Shown here in pieces: positions 1 through 5,621 of a stretch of 7,835 bases of DNA (position 1 is the first letter of the stretch; each line of letters opens with the position of its first letter). The notes below the pieces were generated by a model that was given only the letters and a program-made list of their open reading frames with translations, was not told the origin of the DNA and did no database searches. Location: assembly GCA_025935445.1 (NCBI GenBank), contig JAICVG010000040.1, positions 1-7,835 of the forward strand, read 5' to 3'. A program made the position numbers and the translations under genes. The DNA is from Nitrososphaera sp. (lineage in GTDB: Archaea > Thermoproteota > Nitrososphaeria > Nitrososphaerales > Nitrososphaeraceae).

Positions 1-2
1 AT

Positions 3-461
3 CGCTTTATAGCACAGCAGGCATCAATATTTCCTCCCGACGATGGCGACCGCGATGAAAAGGTATTCAACCGCCTCCTCAAATATGGTATGATAAGGGA
101 AAAAAAGAGTGAAAGCATCCTGCATAAGATCAGATTGGCATCCAACTGGGGAGACGACAACATGGCAAAGGATGAAAAGTTTGAAATACGACTTTCCGAT
201 CTGCATAGAAAAGCAGTGCAGGAATTGATCGAAGCGATCAGACCGTTTACAGGCTTACCAGATTCTCCAGATACTGCCAAGAACCTTCAATCTAATGTAT
301 TTTCTATTGCACGGGCTAATGGTATTGAGCCAAAAGAGTTTTTTGCTTTATTGTATAAAATGTTCCTAAATACCGATAGAGGGCCTAGGATAGGTAATTA
401 CTTGCTCGACCTAGGAATAGAAAGAGCAACACATATGCTTAAGAGATATATCGATGCCTGA
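3..461 (+). CDS. lysK: Class I lysyl-tRNA synthetase, C-terminal part (5' truncated by window edge)
   Basis: The reading frame is open from base 3 to the TGA at 459-461, giving the last 152 residues; class I LysRS enzymes are usually about 500-540 residues, so roughly the first two thirds lie outside the window. The internal ATG at base 90 is not the start, because the frame continues upstream without a stop. Recognition rests on the C-terminal helical region: the segment EPKEFFALLYKMFLNTDRG followed by PRIGNYLLDLG matches the conserved 'FF..LY...L....RGPR.G.....LG' ending of archaeal class I LysRS, part of the anticodon-binding alpha-helical cage. The enzyme charges tRNA-Lys with lysine using ATP in the cytoplasm. 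The HIGH and KMSKS-like catalytic motifs are not in view. It is convergent with the next gene. Family assignment is from remembered motif patterns, not a search. Confidence 0.88.
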   Translation, partial: RFIAQQASIFPPDDGDRDEKVFNRLLKYGMIREKKSESILHKIRLASNWGDDNMAKDEKFEIRLSDLHRKAVQELIEAIRPFTGLPDSPDTAKNLQSNVFSIARANGIEPKEFFALLYKMFLNTDRGPRIGNYLLDLGIERATHMLKRYIDA

Positions 462-481
462 TCAGATTTATCGAGGGCTAA

Positions 482-537
482 TTATTTTCTCGTTTTGAGA
501 TTTAACTATTAGCCAAAAGACTTTTTCAGCGATTTTT
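482..537 (+). terminator. T-tract terminator region after lysK
   Basis: Several runs of four or five T (near 485-488, 493-496, 522-526 and 533-537) begin about 20 nt after the lysK stop. Archaeal termination commonly uses such U-rich stretches without a hairpin. No single site can be chosen from sequence alone. Confidence 0.4.
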
Positions 538-740
538 GATTGGATCGAACATAAAAGAGTCAATAGGTGCATAAATCCAATTAAAGCCTGTCTGGTTCAA
601 TTCCAATTTATCCCATCTCATTTCCGAGAAGAAATCATCCTCCTCCCTCCAATACTGGAGCTCCCTCTTATATTCATAAATTATCTATGCATTGCTGTAC
701 AGATATTGCATTTACATAAGGTCAACAGCAAAAGAACAGC

Positions 741-770
741 AAAAACAAAGAGAAAAAAAGAAAGAAAAAG
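741..770 (-). terminator. Pyrimidine-rich terminator of the secreted-protein gene
   Basis: Read on the minus strand, this stretch about 50-75 nt after the stop at 817-819 is almost entirely T and C, with runs of five and seven T. That is a typical archaeal intrinsic termination signal. No stem-loop precedes it. Confidence 0.5.
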
Positions 771-816
771 GAGGGTTATACAACTTCCCTAATTGTCTTC
801 ATCAGTTAGTATTGCT

Positions 817-1644
817 CTAGGCTGGTGTACCAGCGGTTTCTCCATCGTCAGCGTCTCCATCTTCAGCAGCATCTGTGTCTTCAGCAGCACCAGCTTCTTC
901 TTCAGCAGCACCAGCTTCTTCTTCAGCAGCACCAGCTTCTTCTTCAGCAGCACCAGCTTCTTCTTCAGCAGCACCAGCTTCTTCTTCAGCAGCACCACCT
1001 TCTTCAGCAACTGCTAGTGAGGCATTGCTTATACTATTCTGAGTCTCTGCTGGTAAAACCTGAGCACTTACAGCATAATTTGCAACAAATGGCGTTCCGT
1101 CTAATGTGTGAAGCCAAAGTGCATTGCCTGCAAATGGGATTGATGCTGATGGAACTGGTGTATCGCCATATGGTGGAGTAATTATAGTGATTGCTATGCT
1201 TGTTTGGTTGTCAAGCGGTGAAGTAAGCAATGTTCCAAACCCATCCTCTGTAGCATTTAGCATGGATTGCTCAGTTGCATTGAGAGTTTGCACATCTGCA
1301 ATGACTACCTCTACTGGCGCAGAAGCTGTATAGGTAAGTACTCCGCTATAGATAGAACCATCTTGTCTTAATGGCAAAAGAATTGCCGCTTGATGTTCTT
1401 CATGGCCCGGTAACGGGTCTTGTATCGAAGTTATTGTTCCTTGGCGGACTATTCGTTCTTGTCCTCCACCACCACCACCCTGTTGTCCTGTAGTAGCGCC
1501 GCCGCCGCCGTCTTGTTGTCCTTGAGTTTGTGCAAAAGATATTGTTGCCGCTCCTCCTGTAGCTATTGCTCCCGTCATTGCCCCAACGGCAATAAACAGA
1601 GCAGTAGCAGCAATTAACTTGCGTTTGCTTTGTGCTATTGGCAT
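817..1644 (-). CDS. Secreted sequon-rich protein with acidic EEEAGAA repeat tail
   Basis: No function is recognised. Numbered from the ATG at 1644 (275 residues), it has a signal peptide at about 1-38 (KRK, a hydrophobic run, then ISFAQT), a Gly/Gln-rich linker at 40-62, and a compact domain at about 64-200 containing QDPLPGHEEHQAAILLPLR and SIYSGVLTYTAS. The tail at 213-275 has five perfect EEEAGAA repeats (220-254) and then an Asp/Glu-rich end. N-glycosylation sequons are at N122, N130, N146 and N207. There is no C-terminal membrane anchor, so it is probably released or held at the cell surface. I chose 1644 over the in-frame ATG at 1686 because the signal peptide then begins properly and a TATA-like box lies about 26 nt upstream, as for a leaderless transcript. 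The histidine-rich GHEEH could bind metal, but this is speculative. I recall similar GHE..HQAAI proteins in Nitrososphaera-type genomes, unverified. Confidence 0.8.
   Translation of the reverse strand: MPIAQSKRKLIAATALFIAVGAMTGAIATGGAATISFAQTQGQQDGGGGATTGQQGGGGGGQERIVRQGTITSIQDPLPGHEEHQAAILLPLRQDGSIYSGVLTYTASAPVEVVIADVQTLNATEQSMLNATEDGFGTLLTSPLDNQTSIAITIITPPYGDTPVPSASIPFAGNALWLHTLDGTPFVANYAVSAQVLPAETQNSISNASLAVAEEGGAAEEEAGAAEEEAGAAEEEAGAAEEEAGAAEEEAGAAEDTDAAEDGDADDGETAGTPA
882..1007 (-). repeat. Coding minisatellite, 21-bp unit, five perfect copies plus one degenerate
   Basis: Perfect 21-bp units run at 882-902, 903-923, 924-944, 945-965 and 966-986; a sixth at 987-1007 is diverged. Each unit encodes the heptad EEEAGAA on the minus strand. 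Because the unit is a multiple of three, copy-number change keeps the frame. Identity at every base, including synonymous positions, points to recent expansion by slippage or recombination. Confidence 0.95.
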
Positions 1645-1664
1645 TGAAAGATTGAAGCCAGTAT

Positions 1665-1674
1665 AAGATATATT
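1665..1674 (-). promoter_or_regulatory. TATA-like box for leaderless start at 1644
   Basis: Read on the minus strand this is AATATATCTT, centred about 26 nt before the ATG at 1644, the standard archaeal TATA-to-start distance. It supports leaderless transcription and decides against the upstream ATG at 1686. A competing box, TCTATATAAC at 1741-1750 (-), would put the transcript start near 1719 and leave a leader of about 75 nt. Confidence 0.5.
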
Positions 1675-1740
1675 GATTGTCAACATATGTTACGTTGATA
1701 ATTACTGATTCTTGTCATAGAGTTTGCTTCCTCCCTTAGT

Positions 1741-1750
1741 GTTATATAGA
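1741..1750 (-). promoter_or_regulatory. Alternative TATA-like box upstream of the secreted-protein gene
   Basis: The minus-strand string TCTATATAAC is a good archaeal TATA match. It would start transcription near 1719, before both candidate start codons (1686 and 1644). It may be a second promoter or the only one; sequence alone does not decide. Confidence 0.35.
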
Positions 1751-2211
1751 TCTCCTTTGCAGCTCGAAATCCTAAACATACCTGCAAAATATATTTTTAC
1801 CTGAATTTAATTGATACAAGTTTCTATTTTTTCTTTTTTTATAGAGAAATTATAATAATGGGCCATAACAACAATCATTCTTTCGTTACTATTGTCTGGC
1901 TTTGTTGATAGATTTCCACTAACACCTCTATGAGTTAAAGACCTTATCGTCTGACAGTTCGGCTAGCCAAAACATGGTAATAATAATAATGGCAAATGAC
2001 GGTCAAAAGACTCAAAATCCGAAATCTGGCATCTATGCATTTCTAGAAACACTATGCGCTTATAGCTTTTGCTGCAGCCTCAACACATAAAGTAGTAACT
2101 GAAAAGCTGTGGCTTCGAGGAAAAGCAGCAAACAATACCGCACCACCGACCCGTTGGTACAATCAGTATCTGATATCTAACAATACACACACATGTTGCA
2201 AGCTCTAACCT

Positions 2212-2245
2212 GATAAGATATAATACAGACTGCAAGATAAGATAT
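2212..2245 (+). promoter_or_regulatory. Promoter region of the DHH gene with duplicated GATAAGATAT
   Basis: The 10-bp string GATAAGATAT occurs twice, at 2212-2221 and 2236-2245. Either copy could serve as a TATA box, giving starts near 2245 or 2269 and a leader of about 30-55 nt. A Shine-Dalgarno-like AGGAG lies at 2282-2286, about 11 nt before the ATG, consistent with a leadered message. Confidence 0.4.
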
Positions 2246-2297
2246 TTGAAAAGACAAGTGCATTGGCAAAGGTCTTAGACCAGGAGCTTCTTGAATC

Positions 2298-3257
2298 ATG
2301 AAGGTAATAATCTTCTCACATGAATCTGATCTTGACGGCCTCTATTCTGCCGCGATAGGACTTATGCGCTATCCCCAAGCAATGACTGTGTTTTTGGGCT
2401 ATGGTGCTGAAAATTTCAATAAGCTTGGTAACTTTATTTACTCTGCAACTCGATACTCGTCGTCGGAGTCCGGACAGATAGTCATTGCAGACCTTGGGCT
2501 CAACGACGAGTTGATCGAAACCTGCAGGAAGACATTTTCAGATGCAGTATCCAAGGGCTGGAAGATAATGTGGGTTGATCACCATCCTTGGTCACAGCAG
2601 GCAATTGAGGCGATCAAGCCCTTTGTCGAAATTGTGCTTGATGTTTCGGGAAGAAAATGCGCAGCAGACCTAATGTATGAAACGCTTCTGCCCGGCAACA
2701 CGCTGGCTGCAAAACTTGCAAGCATGGCTCATACCATGGACTTTTTCACAAGGGATCAGTACCTTACGCCAATATCAGAGCTAATACGCTACTATCAAAC
2801 GTTCCCTGACTTTTATTATCGGCTGTCAGATCTTGCAGTGAAATCTGCTAGGGGTATCTTGTGGGATGTGGAGATGCAGGATGACTACAACAATTATGTG
2901 CATCTGCGTGATGAGGCAAAAGCGCAGGTCTTTGCCTCCATGCAGATAAGAGAGGCTGGCAGGTTCAAAGTAGCATATGCCCAGTCCTCTCCGTACCTAC
3001 AGAGCAGCCTATTTTCAGAGGAAGTATTTGCTAAGACAAACACCGATGTAATGATGCTCTACAGCACTAAGGGCAAAGTAAGCATACGGCGTAACAATGA
3101 CGCAATTTCGTGCCGTAGCATTGCAGCTAACCTCTCAGACGGAGGAGGCCATGACTATGCCGCCGGCGCAACGTTCCAGAGCGACCCTTCAGATACTGCT
3201 GCGGTTCTTTCGGAGCTTCAGGCAGCCGTAGGCAAGGCATTGGCCAGCAGCAAGTAA
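2298..3257 (+). CDS. DHH/DHHA1 family phosphoesterase
   Basis: This 319-residue protein has the ordered motifs of the DHH superfamily: SHESDLDGL (7-15), IADLG with D65, VDHHPW with D94-H95-H96, and HTMDFF with D148. After a helical linker comes a C-terminal DHHA1 domain with SIRRN (262-266) and DGGGHDYAAGA (281-291). The aspartates and histidines bind two metal ions, usually Mn2+, and the GGGH region holds the phosphate end of the substrate. Family members cleave phosphodiester bonds in single-stranded DNA, short RNAs or cyclic dinucleotides in the cytoplasm. Its length is closer to NrnA-like oligonucleotidases than to longer archaeal RecJ/GAN nucleases, but the substrate cannot be told from sequence. 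All key residues are present. It stands alone, with its own promoter and a 67-nt gap to the next gene. The ATG at 2298 is favoured because motif I starts within ten residues, as is normal. Confidence 0.92.
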   Translation: MKVIIFSHESDLDGLYSAAIGLMRYPQAMTVFLGYGAENFNKLGNFIYSATRYSSSESGQIVIADLGLNDELIETCRKTFSDAVSKGWKIMWVDHHPWSQQAIEAIKPFVEIVLDVSGRKCAADLMYETLLPGNTLAAKLASMAHTMDFFTRDQYLTPISELIRYYQTFPDFYYRLSDLAVKSARGILWDVEMQDDYNNYVHLRDEAKAQVFASMQIREAGRFKVAYAQSSPYLQSSLFSEEVFAKTNTDVMMLYSTKGKVSIRRNNDAISCRSIAANLSDGGGHDYAAGATFQSDPSDTAAVLSELQAAVGKALASSK

Positions 3258-3260
3258 ACA

Positions 3261-3300
3261 GACGTGTGTAGACGTGTGTGAACACTCAAATACTTTAAAG
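3261..3300 (+). promoter_or_regulatory. SDR promoter: TATA-like box with upstream tandem repeat
   Basis: A TATA-like TACTTTAAAG at 3291-3300 is centred about 29 nt before the ATG at 3325, so the transcript is leaderless or nearly so. Directly upstream a 10-bp unit beginning GACGTGTGT is repeated at 3261-3270 and 3271-3280. The second unit runs into a short inverted repeat, GTGTGAACAC (3276-3285). This could be a regulator site. Confidence 0.45.
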
Positions 3301-3324
3301 GAAGATTTGCTGAAATAGTATCAC

Positions 3325-4080
3325 ATGATAAAGGGCAAGGTCGCTATAGTGACGGGAGCAGGCGGTGGAGTTGGAAAGGCGATTTCAAAGAGACTTTCTT
3401 CTGAAGGATGCAAGGTCATCATGCTGGGCAGAGACAGAACCAAGTTGCAAAAAGCAGCTTCTGAAATAGGTAATAAGAAGAATACGATGACAGTAATAGC
3501 AGATATTACCAAGGAAGCTGAGGTACTCAGCGCAATCGATCAGACAATCAATTCATTTGACAAGATAGATATCTTGGTCAATAATGCTGGCATAATAAAC
3601 GATCCAATGGCATTTCATGAAATGAGTGAGGACCAGTGGGATGACCTTGTCAAAACTAACCTTTTTGGCATGTTTAGAATGACCAAGTCTATAATTCCGA
3701 TAATGATGAAAAATGGGGGTGGCAGTATCGTCAACATCTCATCGGTGCTCGGCATCAGATCTATCCCTCGAGTGCCGCTCTCAGTATACGCTGTGACCAA
3801 GGCCGGCGTAATAATGTTCACAAGGAGCATTGCAGTTGAATATGGACAATACAAAATTCGTTGCAACTGCGTTGCTCCTTCCACTATCCGGAGCTCAATA
3901 ATCGAGCCGTATCTACAAGATGAGGAAGCTAAAAAACTTCTAGAATCTACATTTCCTTTGCATGTGATAGGGGAACCGGAGGACATATCCGGAGCAGTGG
4001 CCTATCTCTGCTCTGACGACTCCAAGTGGGTCACAGGCACTGTCATGATGGTTGACGGTGGCCTATCTGCGAAACAATAG
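3325..4080 (+). CDS. Short-chain dehydrogenase/reductase (SDR), FabG-like
   Basis: The 251-residue length and all hallmarks fit a classical SDR. The N-terminal Rossmann nucleotide site is TGAGGGVG (10-17), the acidic D60 lies in VIADIT, and the structural motif NNAG is at 86-89. The catalytic tetrad is N112, S139 or S140 (in NISS), Y155 and K159 (YAVTK). The C-terminal DGGLS motif is also present. Arginines in GRDR (35-38), after the second strand, suggest NADPH preference. Classical SDRs reduce carbonyls or oxidise alcohols; FabG-type 3-oxoacyl reductases and sugar or steroid dehydrogenases share this pattern, so the substrate is not assigned. The usual PG after the sixth strand reads VAPST here, a minor change near the substrate loop. 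There is no obvious terminator before the next gene 45 nt downstream, so the two may be co-transcribed. Confidence 0.93.
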   Translation: MIKGKVAIVTGAGGGVGKAISKRLSSEGCKVIMLGRDRTKLQKAASEIGNKKNTMTVIADITKEAEVLSAIDQTINSFDKIDILVNNAGIINDPMAFHEMSEDQWDDLVKTNLFGMFRMTKSIIPIMMKNGGGSIVNISSVLGIRSIPRVPLSVYAVTKAGVIMFTRSIAVEYGQYKIRCNCVAPSTIRSSIIEPYLQDEEAKKLLESTFPLHVIGEPEDISGAVAYLCSDDSKWVTGTVMMVDGGLSAKQ

Positions 4081-4125
4081 CTGAAACTATTATCAGAATT
4101 GTTGTGCTAATACCTACTACAGACG

Positions 4126-4689
4126 ATGAAAGATAGAACGAAAGAAACCATTGATGCTGCAAAGCATGTGCCTGCTTACGATGCAACGCGAATCAATCGT
4201 GCAGTAGAAAGAGCGGCAAGAAACCCTGATTTTGTAAATCTCGCTGTGGCCCAGCTTGCAGGCCTTACATTTCCGGCATTCAAGCATAACATCATAGATC
4301 ATATCAGAAGCATCAATACCCATGATGATAAAAAAGAACAAGATGATGATATTGTCGCGCTTTTTGAAAGCCTTGATGGCCATATTGAGTTTCGCGATCC
4401 GTACCATGTGCAAAAGGCATTTGAAGAAAATGTCCCCTCCAAGAAAAAGGATTACCAGATAACGGACAATACGCGCGAAAGCCCAGATGTTAGGATCCGC
4501 CAAACCAATGCTGATGCTAGCATCAAAGACCGGGAGGCTATTAGCGAAAAAGAGGAGCGCAAAGATTACCCTGAGGTGACTCCAACTGCTATGTCAAATT
4601 TCATATGCGACAATTGCGGTAAGGCATTTCAAAATCAGCAGGATCTGGTCCATCACAGGCAATTTGAAAGCGGCACATCTGCAACATAG
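4126..4689 (+). CDS. DUF2795-like protein with degenerate C2H2 zinc finger
   Basis: This 187-residue hydrophilic protein has two recognisable parts. Residues about 38-105 (AQLAGLTFPAFKHNIIDHI, then IVALFESLDG) resemble DUF2795, a small helical domain of unknown function; this is a by-eye match of moderate strength. A charged, probably disordered linker follows (106-155). The C-terminus (159-182) is C2H2 finger-like: C161-x2-C164, hydrophobic F168 and L174, and H177 at the third ligand site. The fourth ligand position, 181, is Glu instead of His, and H176 adjoins H177. Single C2H2 fingers are known in Thaumarchaeota, so a role in binding nucleic acid or protein is plausible but not shown. The ATG at 4126 is the first in frame and lies 45 nt after the SDR stop. 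A possible weak TATA (ACTATTATC, near 4086-4094) could give it its own promoter. Confidence 0.75.
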   Translation: MKDRTKETIDAAKHVPAYDATRINRAVERAARNPDFVNLAVAQLAGLTFPAFKHNIIDHIRSINTHDDKKEQDDDIVALFESLDGHIEFRDPYHVQKAFEENVPSKKKDYQITDNTRESPDVRIRQTNADASIKDREAISEKEERKDYPEVTPTAMSNFICDNCGKAFQNQQDLVHHRQFESGTSAT

Positions 4690-4725
4690 GAATAAAAAAT
4701 TATGCTATGCAGATAATTTCAATAG

Positions 4726-4731
4726 TTTTTT
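4726..4731 (+). terminator. T6 tract after the zinc-finger gene
   Basis: A run of six T lies about 37 nt after the stop and before the PII gene, suggesting that the zinc-finger message ends here and that the PII gene is transcribed separately. Confidence 0.35.
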
Positions 4732-4737
4732 ACTAAC

Positions 4738-4770
4738 CCTTAATACCTCGATATTCTGATAATAGGGGGG
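4738..4770 (+). promoter_or_regulatory. Putative promoter and G-rich ribosome site of PII gene 1
   Basis: CCTTAATAC at 4738-4746 is a TATA-like box centred about 36 nt before the ATG. AGGGGGG at 4764-4770, eight bases before the ATG at 4779, could pair with the 16S tail using G-U wobbles. The two assignments compete in part, because the predicted transcript start (about 4769) falls at the end of the G run. A box near 4750-4757 (GATATTCT) would instead imply a leaderless start. Confidence 0.3.
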
Positions 4771-4778
4771 TATATAGT

Positions 4779-5123
4779 ATGAAGAGGCTGGACATCGTTA
4801 TTCCTCACGAACGCCTCACTGATGTCAACGACCTGCTGCACAAGCACAAGGTAGGTGGTATGTCATTCTATGAAATCAAGGGAAGGGGAAGGGCAAAAAG
4901 GGAACCCGTTTCAGTTGGAAGAGGGGTCATGCGGTATACTCCAGAATTTGGCTTTCGCACTAAAATTGAAGTGCTGGTGCCTGACGCTACAGCCAAGCAA
5001 ATTATTGACGACGTGCTCAAGGTTATAAGCACTGGCTCTGCGTCTGATGGCAAGGTCTTTGTTTACGATGTTGCCGAAGCATACGATATAGGGAGTAAGG
5101 AAAAAGGTGACACCGCCCTTTAA
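4779..5123 (+). CDS. PII-family signalling protein, divergent subfamily (PII 1)
   Basis: At 114 residues this is near the PII norm of 112. It has the N-terminal MKRLDIVIP strand, the T-loop (about 37-57) with GRGRAKREPVSVGRG, the strand TKIEVLV, the B-loop TGSASDGKVF (85-94) and the C-terminal DVAEAYDIGSK. PII trimers bind ATP/ADP and 2-oxoglutarate in the cytoplasm and control transporters, enzymes or regulators. Compared with E. coli GlnB by eye, the T-loop is two residues longer. Y53 aligns with the uridylated Tyr51 and the ATP-contacting lysine is kept (K92). However, Gln39 is replaced by Ala, and Arg101 and Arg103 are replaced by Asp103 and Gly105. Ligand binding may therefore differ from classical GlnK. 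No amt or glnA gene is adjacent, so the partner is unknown. It shares its T-loop and tail signatures with the second PII gene at 5622-6020. A T-tract follows. Confidence 0.92.
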   Translation: MKRLDIVIPHERLTDVNDLLHKHKVGGMSFYEIKGRGRAKREPVSVGRGVMRYTPEFGFRTKIEVLVPDATAKQIIDDVLKVISTGSASDGKVFVYDVAEAYDIGSKEKGDTAL

Positions 5124-5139
5124 CAATCTTCTTACTGGT

Positions 5140-5170
5140 TCTTGATTTTATCTTTGAAATTATTTTTTTT
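5140..5170 (+). terminator. T-rich terminator after PII gene 1
   Basis: T-rich sequence starts about 20 nt after the PII stop and ends in a run of eight T at 5163-5170, a good archaeal termination signal. Confidence 0.5.
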
Positions 5171-5259
5171 GAACATCTCTTAGTTAAGCATCATCATATA
5201 ATGTTACTACTGCCGACCTTAGGTAGGGGAGGCGTAGCAGGAAAAGAGGGGGTGAGTGT

Positions 5260-5301
5260 GTGCGTGTGAGCTTGTGCGTGTGAGTTTGTGCGCGTGTGTC
5301 T
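5260..5301 (+). repeat. GT-rich 14-bp tandem repeat, three copies
   Basis: Three 14-bp units lie at 5260-5273, 5274-5287 and 5288-5301. The first two differ at one base and the third is more diverged. The strand is strongly purine/pyrimidine alternating (GTGTGCGTGTG), a composition that can favour Z-DNA. It is noncoding. Confidence 0.8.
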
Positions 5302-5452
5302 CCGCCATCCGTATAGTCGTCGCTGTAGCTTTGGGTAAATCGGCAACATACTATTATTATTTTTATTATATGTTTTTCATATTTACTCAATTGTAGCAAG
5401 ATAGTATCGTTTTTGACACGATCTGAAAATTATTAGCATCTTTTGAGAAAGA

Positions 5453-5461
5453 GTTATAATC
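5453..5461 (+). promoter_or_regulatory. TATA-like box of the ribbon-helix-helix gene
   Basis: GTTATAATC is centred about 25 nt before the ATG at 5482, the spacing expected for a leaderless archaeal transcript. This supports the small gene and its start. Confidence 0.5.
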
Positions 5462-5481
5462 TTGCAGAGCCGTATTTTGGT

Positions 5482-5607
5482 ATGGAAGAAAAAAGAACCA
5501 TGCCTGTATGTTTTACTTCAGACCAGCTGAAGCTGGTAGAAGAATATGCAAAGAGAAAAGGCATGCTAAACGTAAGTCAGGCTATCGAAGATCTAATAAC
5601 AAAATAA
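5482..5607 (+). CDS. Small ribbon-helix-helix (CopG-like) DNA-binding protein, 41 aa
   Basis: The frame runs from ATG at 5482 to TAA at 5605-5607 and encodes 41 residues. The pattern fits the ribbon-helix-helix fold: a short N-terminal strand with alternating residues (TMPVCFTS, 6-13), a first helix (DQLKLVEEYAKRKG, 14-27), then NVSQAIEDLI (30-39), matching the 'S.AI..LI' second helix of CopG/Arc-type repressors. Such proteins dimerise and insert the paired strands into the DNA major groove. It is at the short end for the family, with no extra domain. A TATA-like box sits about 25 nt upstream. It is convergent with PII gene 2, whose stop is only 14 nt away, and follows PII gene 1, so a role in local regulation is conceivable but inferred. 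No toxin gene is adjacent, which argues against its being an antitoxin. Confidence 0.8.
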   Translation: MEEKRTMPVCFTSDQLKLVEEYAKRKGMLNVSQAIEDLITK

Positions 5608-5613
5608 AAAATT
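5598..5613 (-). terminator. T-rich terminator of PII gene 2, overlapping the RHH gene end
   Basis: Read on the minus strand, 5601-5613 is nearly all T, about 10-20 nt after the PII gene 2 stop. It overlaps the last codons of the convergent ribbon-helix-helix gene, so the two messages may have overlapping 3' ends. Confidence 0.4.
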
Positions 5614-5621
5614 TGGATTTC

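Larger units (their letters stand above)
462..816. other. Convergent intergenic region, 355 bp, no gene recognised
   Basis: This gap lies between the 3' ends of lysK (+) and the secreted-protein gene (-). It holds several T-tracts just after lysK (482-537) and a long purine-rich tract near the other gene (741-770), both fitting transcription termination. The longest start-to-stop frame I found by eye is 34 codons on the minus strand, from an ATG at about 572, with no recognisable motif. A GGTTCAATTCC-like string near 593-603 resembles a tRNA T-arm, but no flanking stem or acceptor is present. Confidence 0.7.
1645..2297. other. Divergent intergenic region, about 650 bp, promoters only
   Basis: The gap separates the divergent secreted-protein and DHH genes. 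It contains TATA-like boxes for both and a T-rich stretch near 1824-1846. The only frame of any length seen on the plus strand is 38 codons (1974-2090, second in-frame ATG at 1989) with no family resemblance and no clear promoter or ribosome site, so it is not called as a gene. No tRNA or C/D-box RNA pattern was found. The length is large for a compact archaeal genome and could hide a small RNA. Confidence 0.6.
5124..5481. other. Intergenic region, 358 bp, with GT-rich repeat
   Basis: The gap holds the terminator of PII gene 1, a GC- and GT-rich island (about 5210-5310) with a 14-bp tandem repeat, an AT-rich stretch (5340-5395) and the TATA box of the next gene. Short frames exist (22 codons at 5201-5269 on plus; a 71-codon minus frame through the repeat), but their products are low-complexity and unsupported. 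The GC-rich island inside AT-rich flanks could be a structured RNA, though no known RNA family was recognised. Confidence 0.6.

Noticed and set aside
585..610. tRNA T-arm-like string GGTTCAATTCC
   Set aside because: No T-stem pairing, acceptor stem or anticodon arm could be placed around it.
882..1007. Possible CRISPR array from regular short repeats
   Set aside because: The units are contiguous with no spacers and keep the reading frame of the minus-strand secreted protein; they are a coding minisatellite.
793..1017. Plus-strand frame encoding Ser/Phe-rich repeats
   Set aside because: It is the antisense of the EEEAGAA repeat; a repeat whose unit is a multiple of three leaves other frames open. 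The minus-strand protein has a signal peptide and a TATA box.
1684..1686. Upstream ATG for the secreted protein (289-residue form)
   Set aside because: It adds 14 residues before a typical signal peptide and lies upstream of the TATA-like box that fits a leaderless start at 1644; not fully excluded, because another TATA-like box lies at 1741-1750.
3615..3986. Minus-strand frame of 123 codons inside the SDR gene
   Set aside because: It is antisense to catalytic and structural motifs of the SDR and shows no family features of its own.
4117..4503. Minus-strand frame of 128 codons with hydrophobic stretches
   Set aside because: It overlaps the DUF2795/zinc-finger gene, whose plus-strand product has recognisable domains; the hydrophobic runs mirror lysine- and aspartate-rich codons.
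5201..5269. Plus-strand 22-codon frame before the repeat
   Set aside because: It is too short, ends inside the tandem repeat and has no supporting motif.
5184..5399. Minus-strand 71-codon frame through the GT-rich repeat
   Set aside because: Its product is low-complexity (Thr/His-rich from the repeat) and it has no promoter or family signal.
5482..5607. Small RHH protein as the antitoxin of a toxin-antitoxin pair
   Set aside because: No toxin-like gene is adjacent; the neighbours are PII genes, and the gene stands alone with its own promoter.
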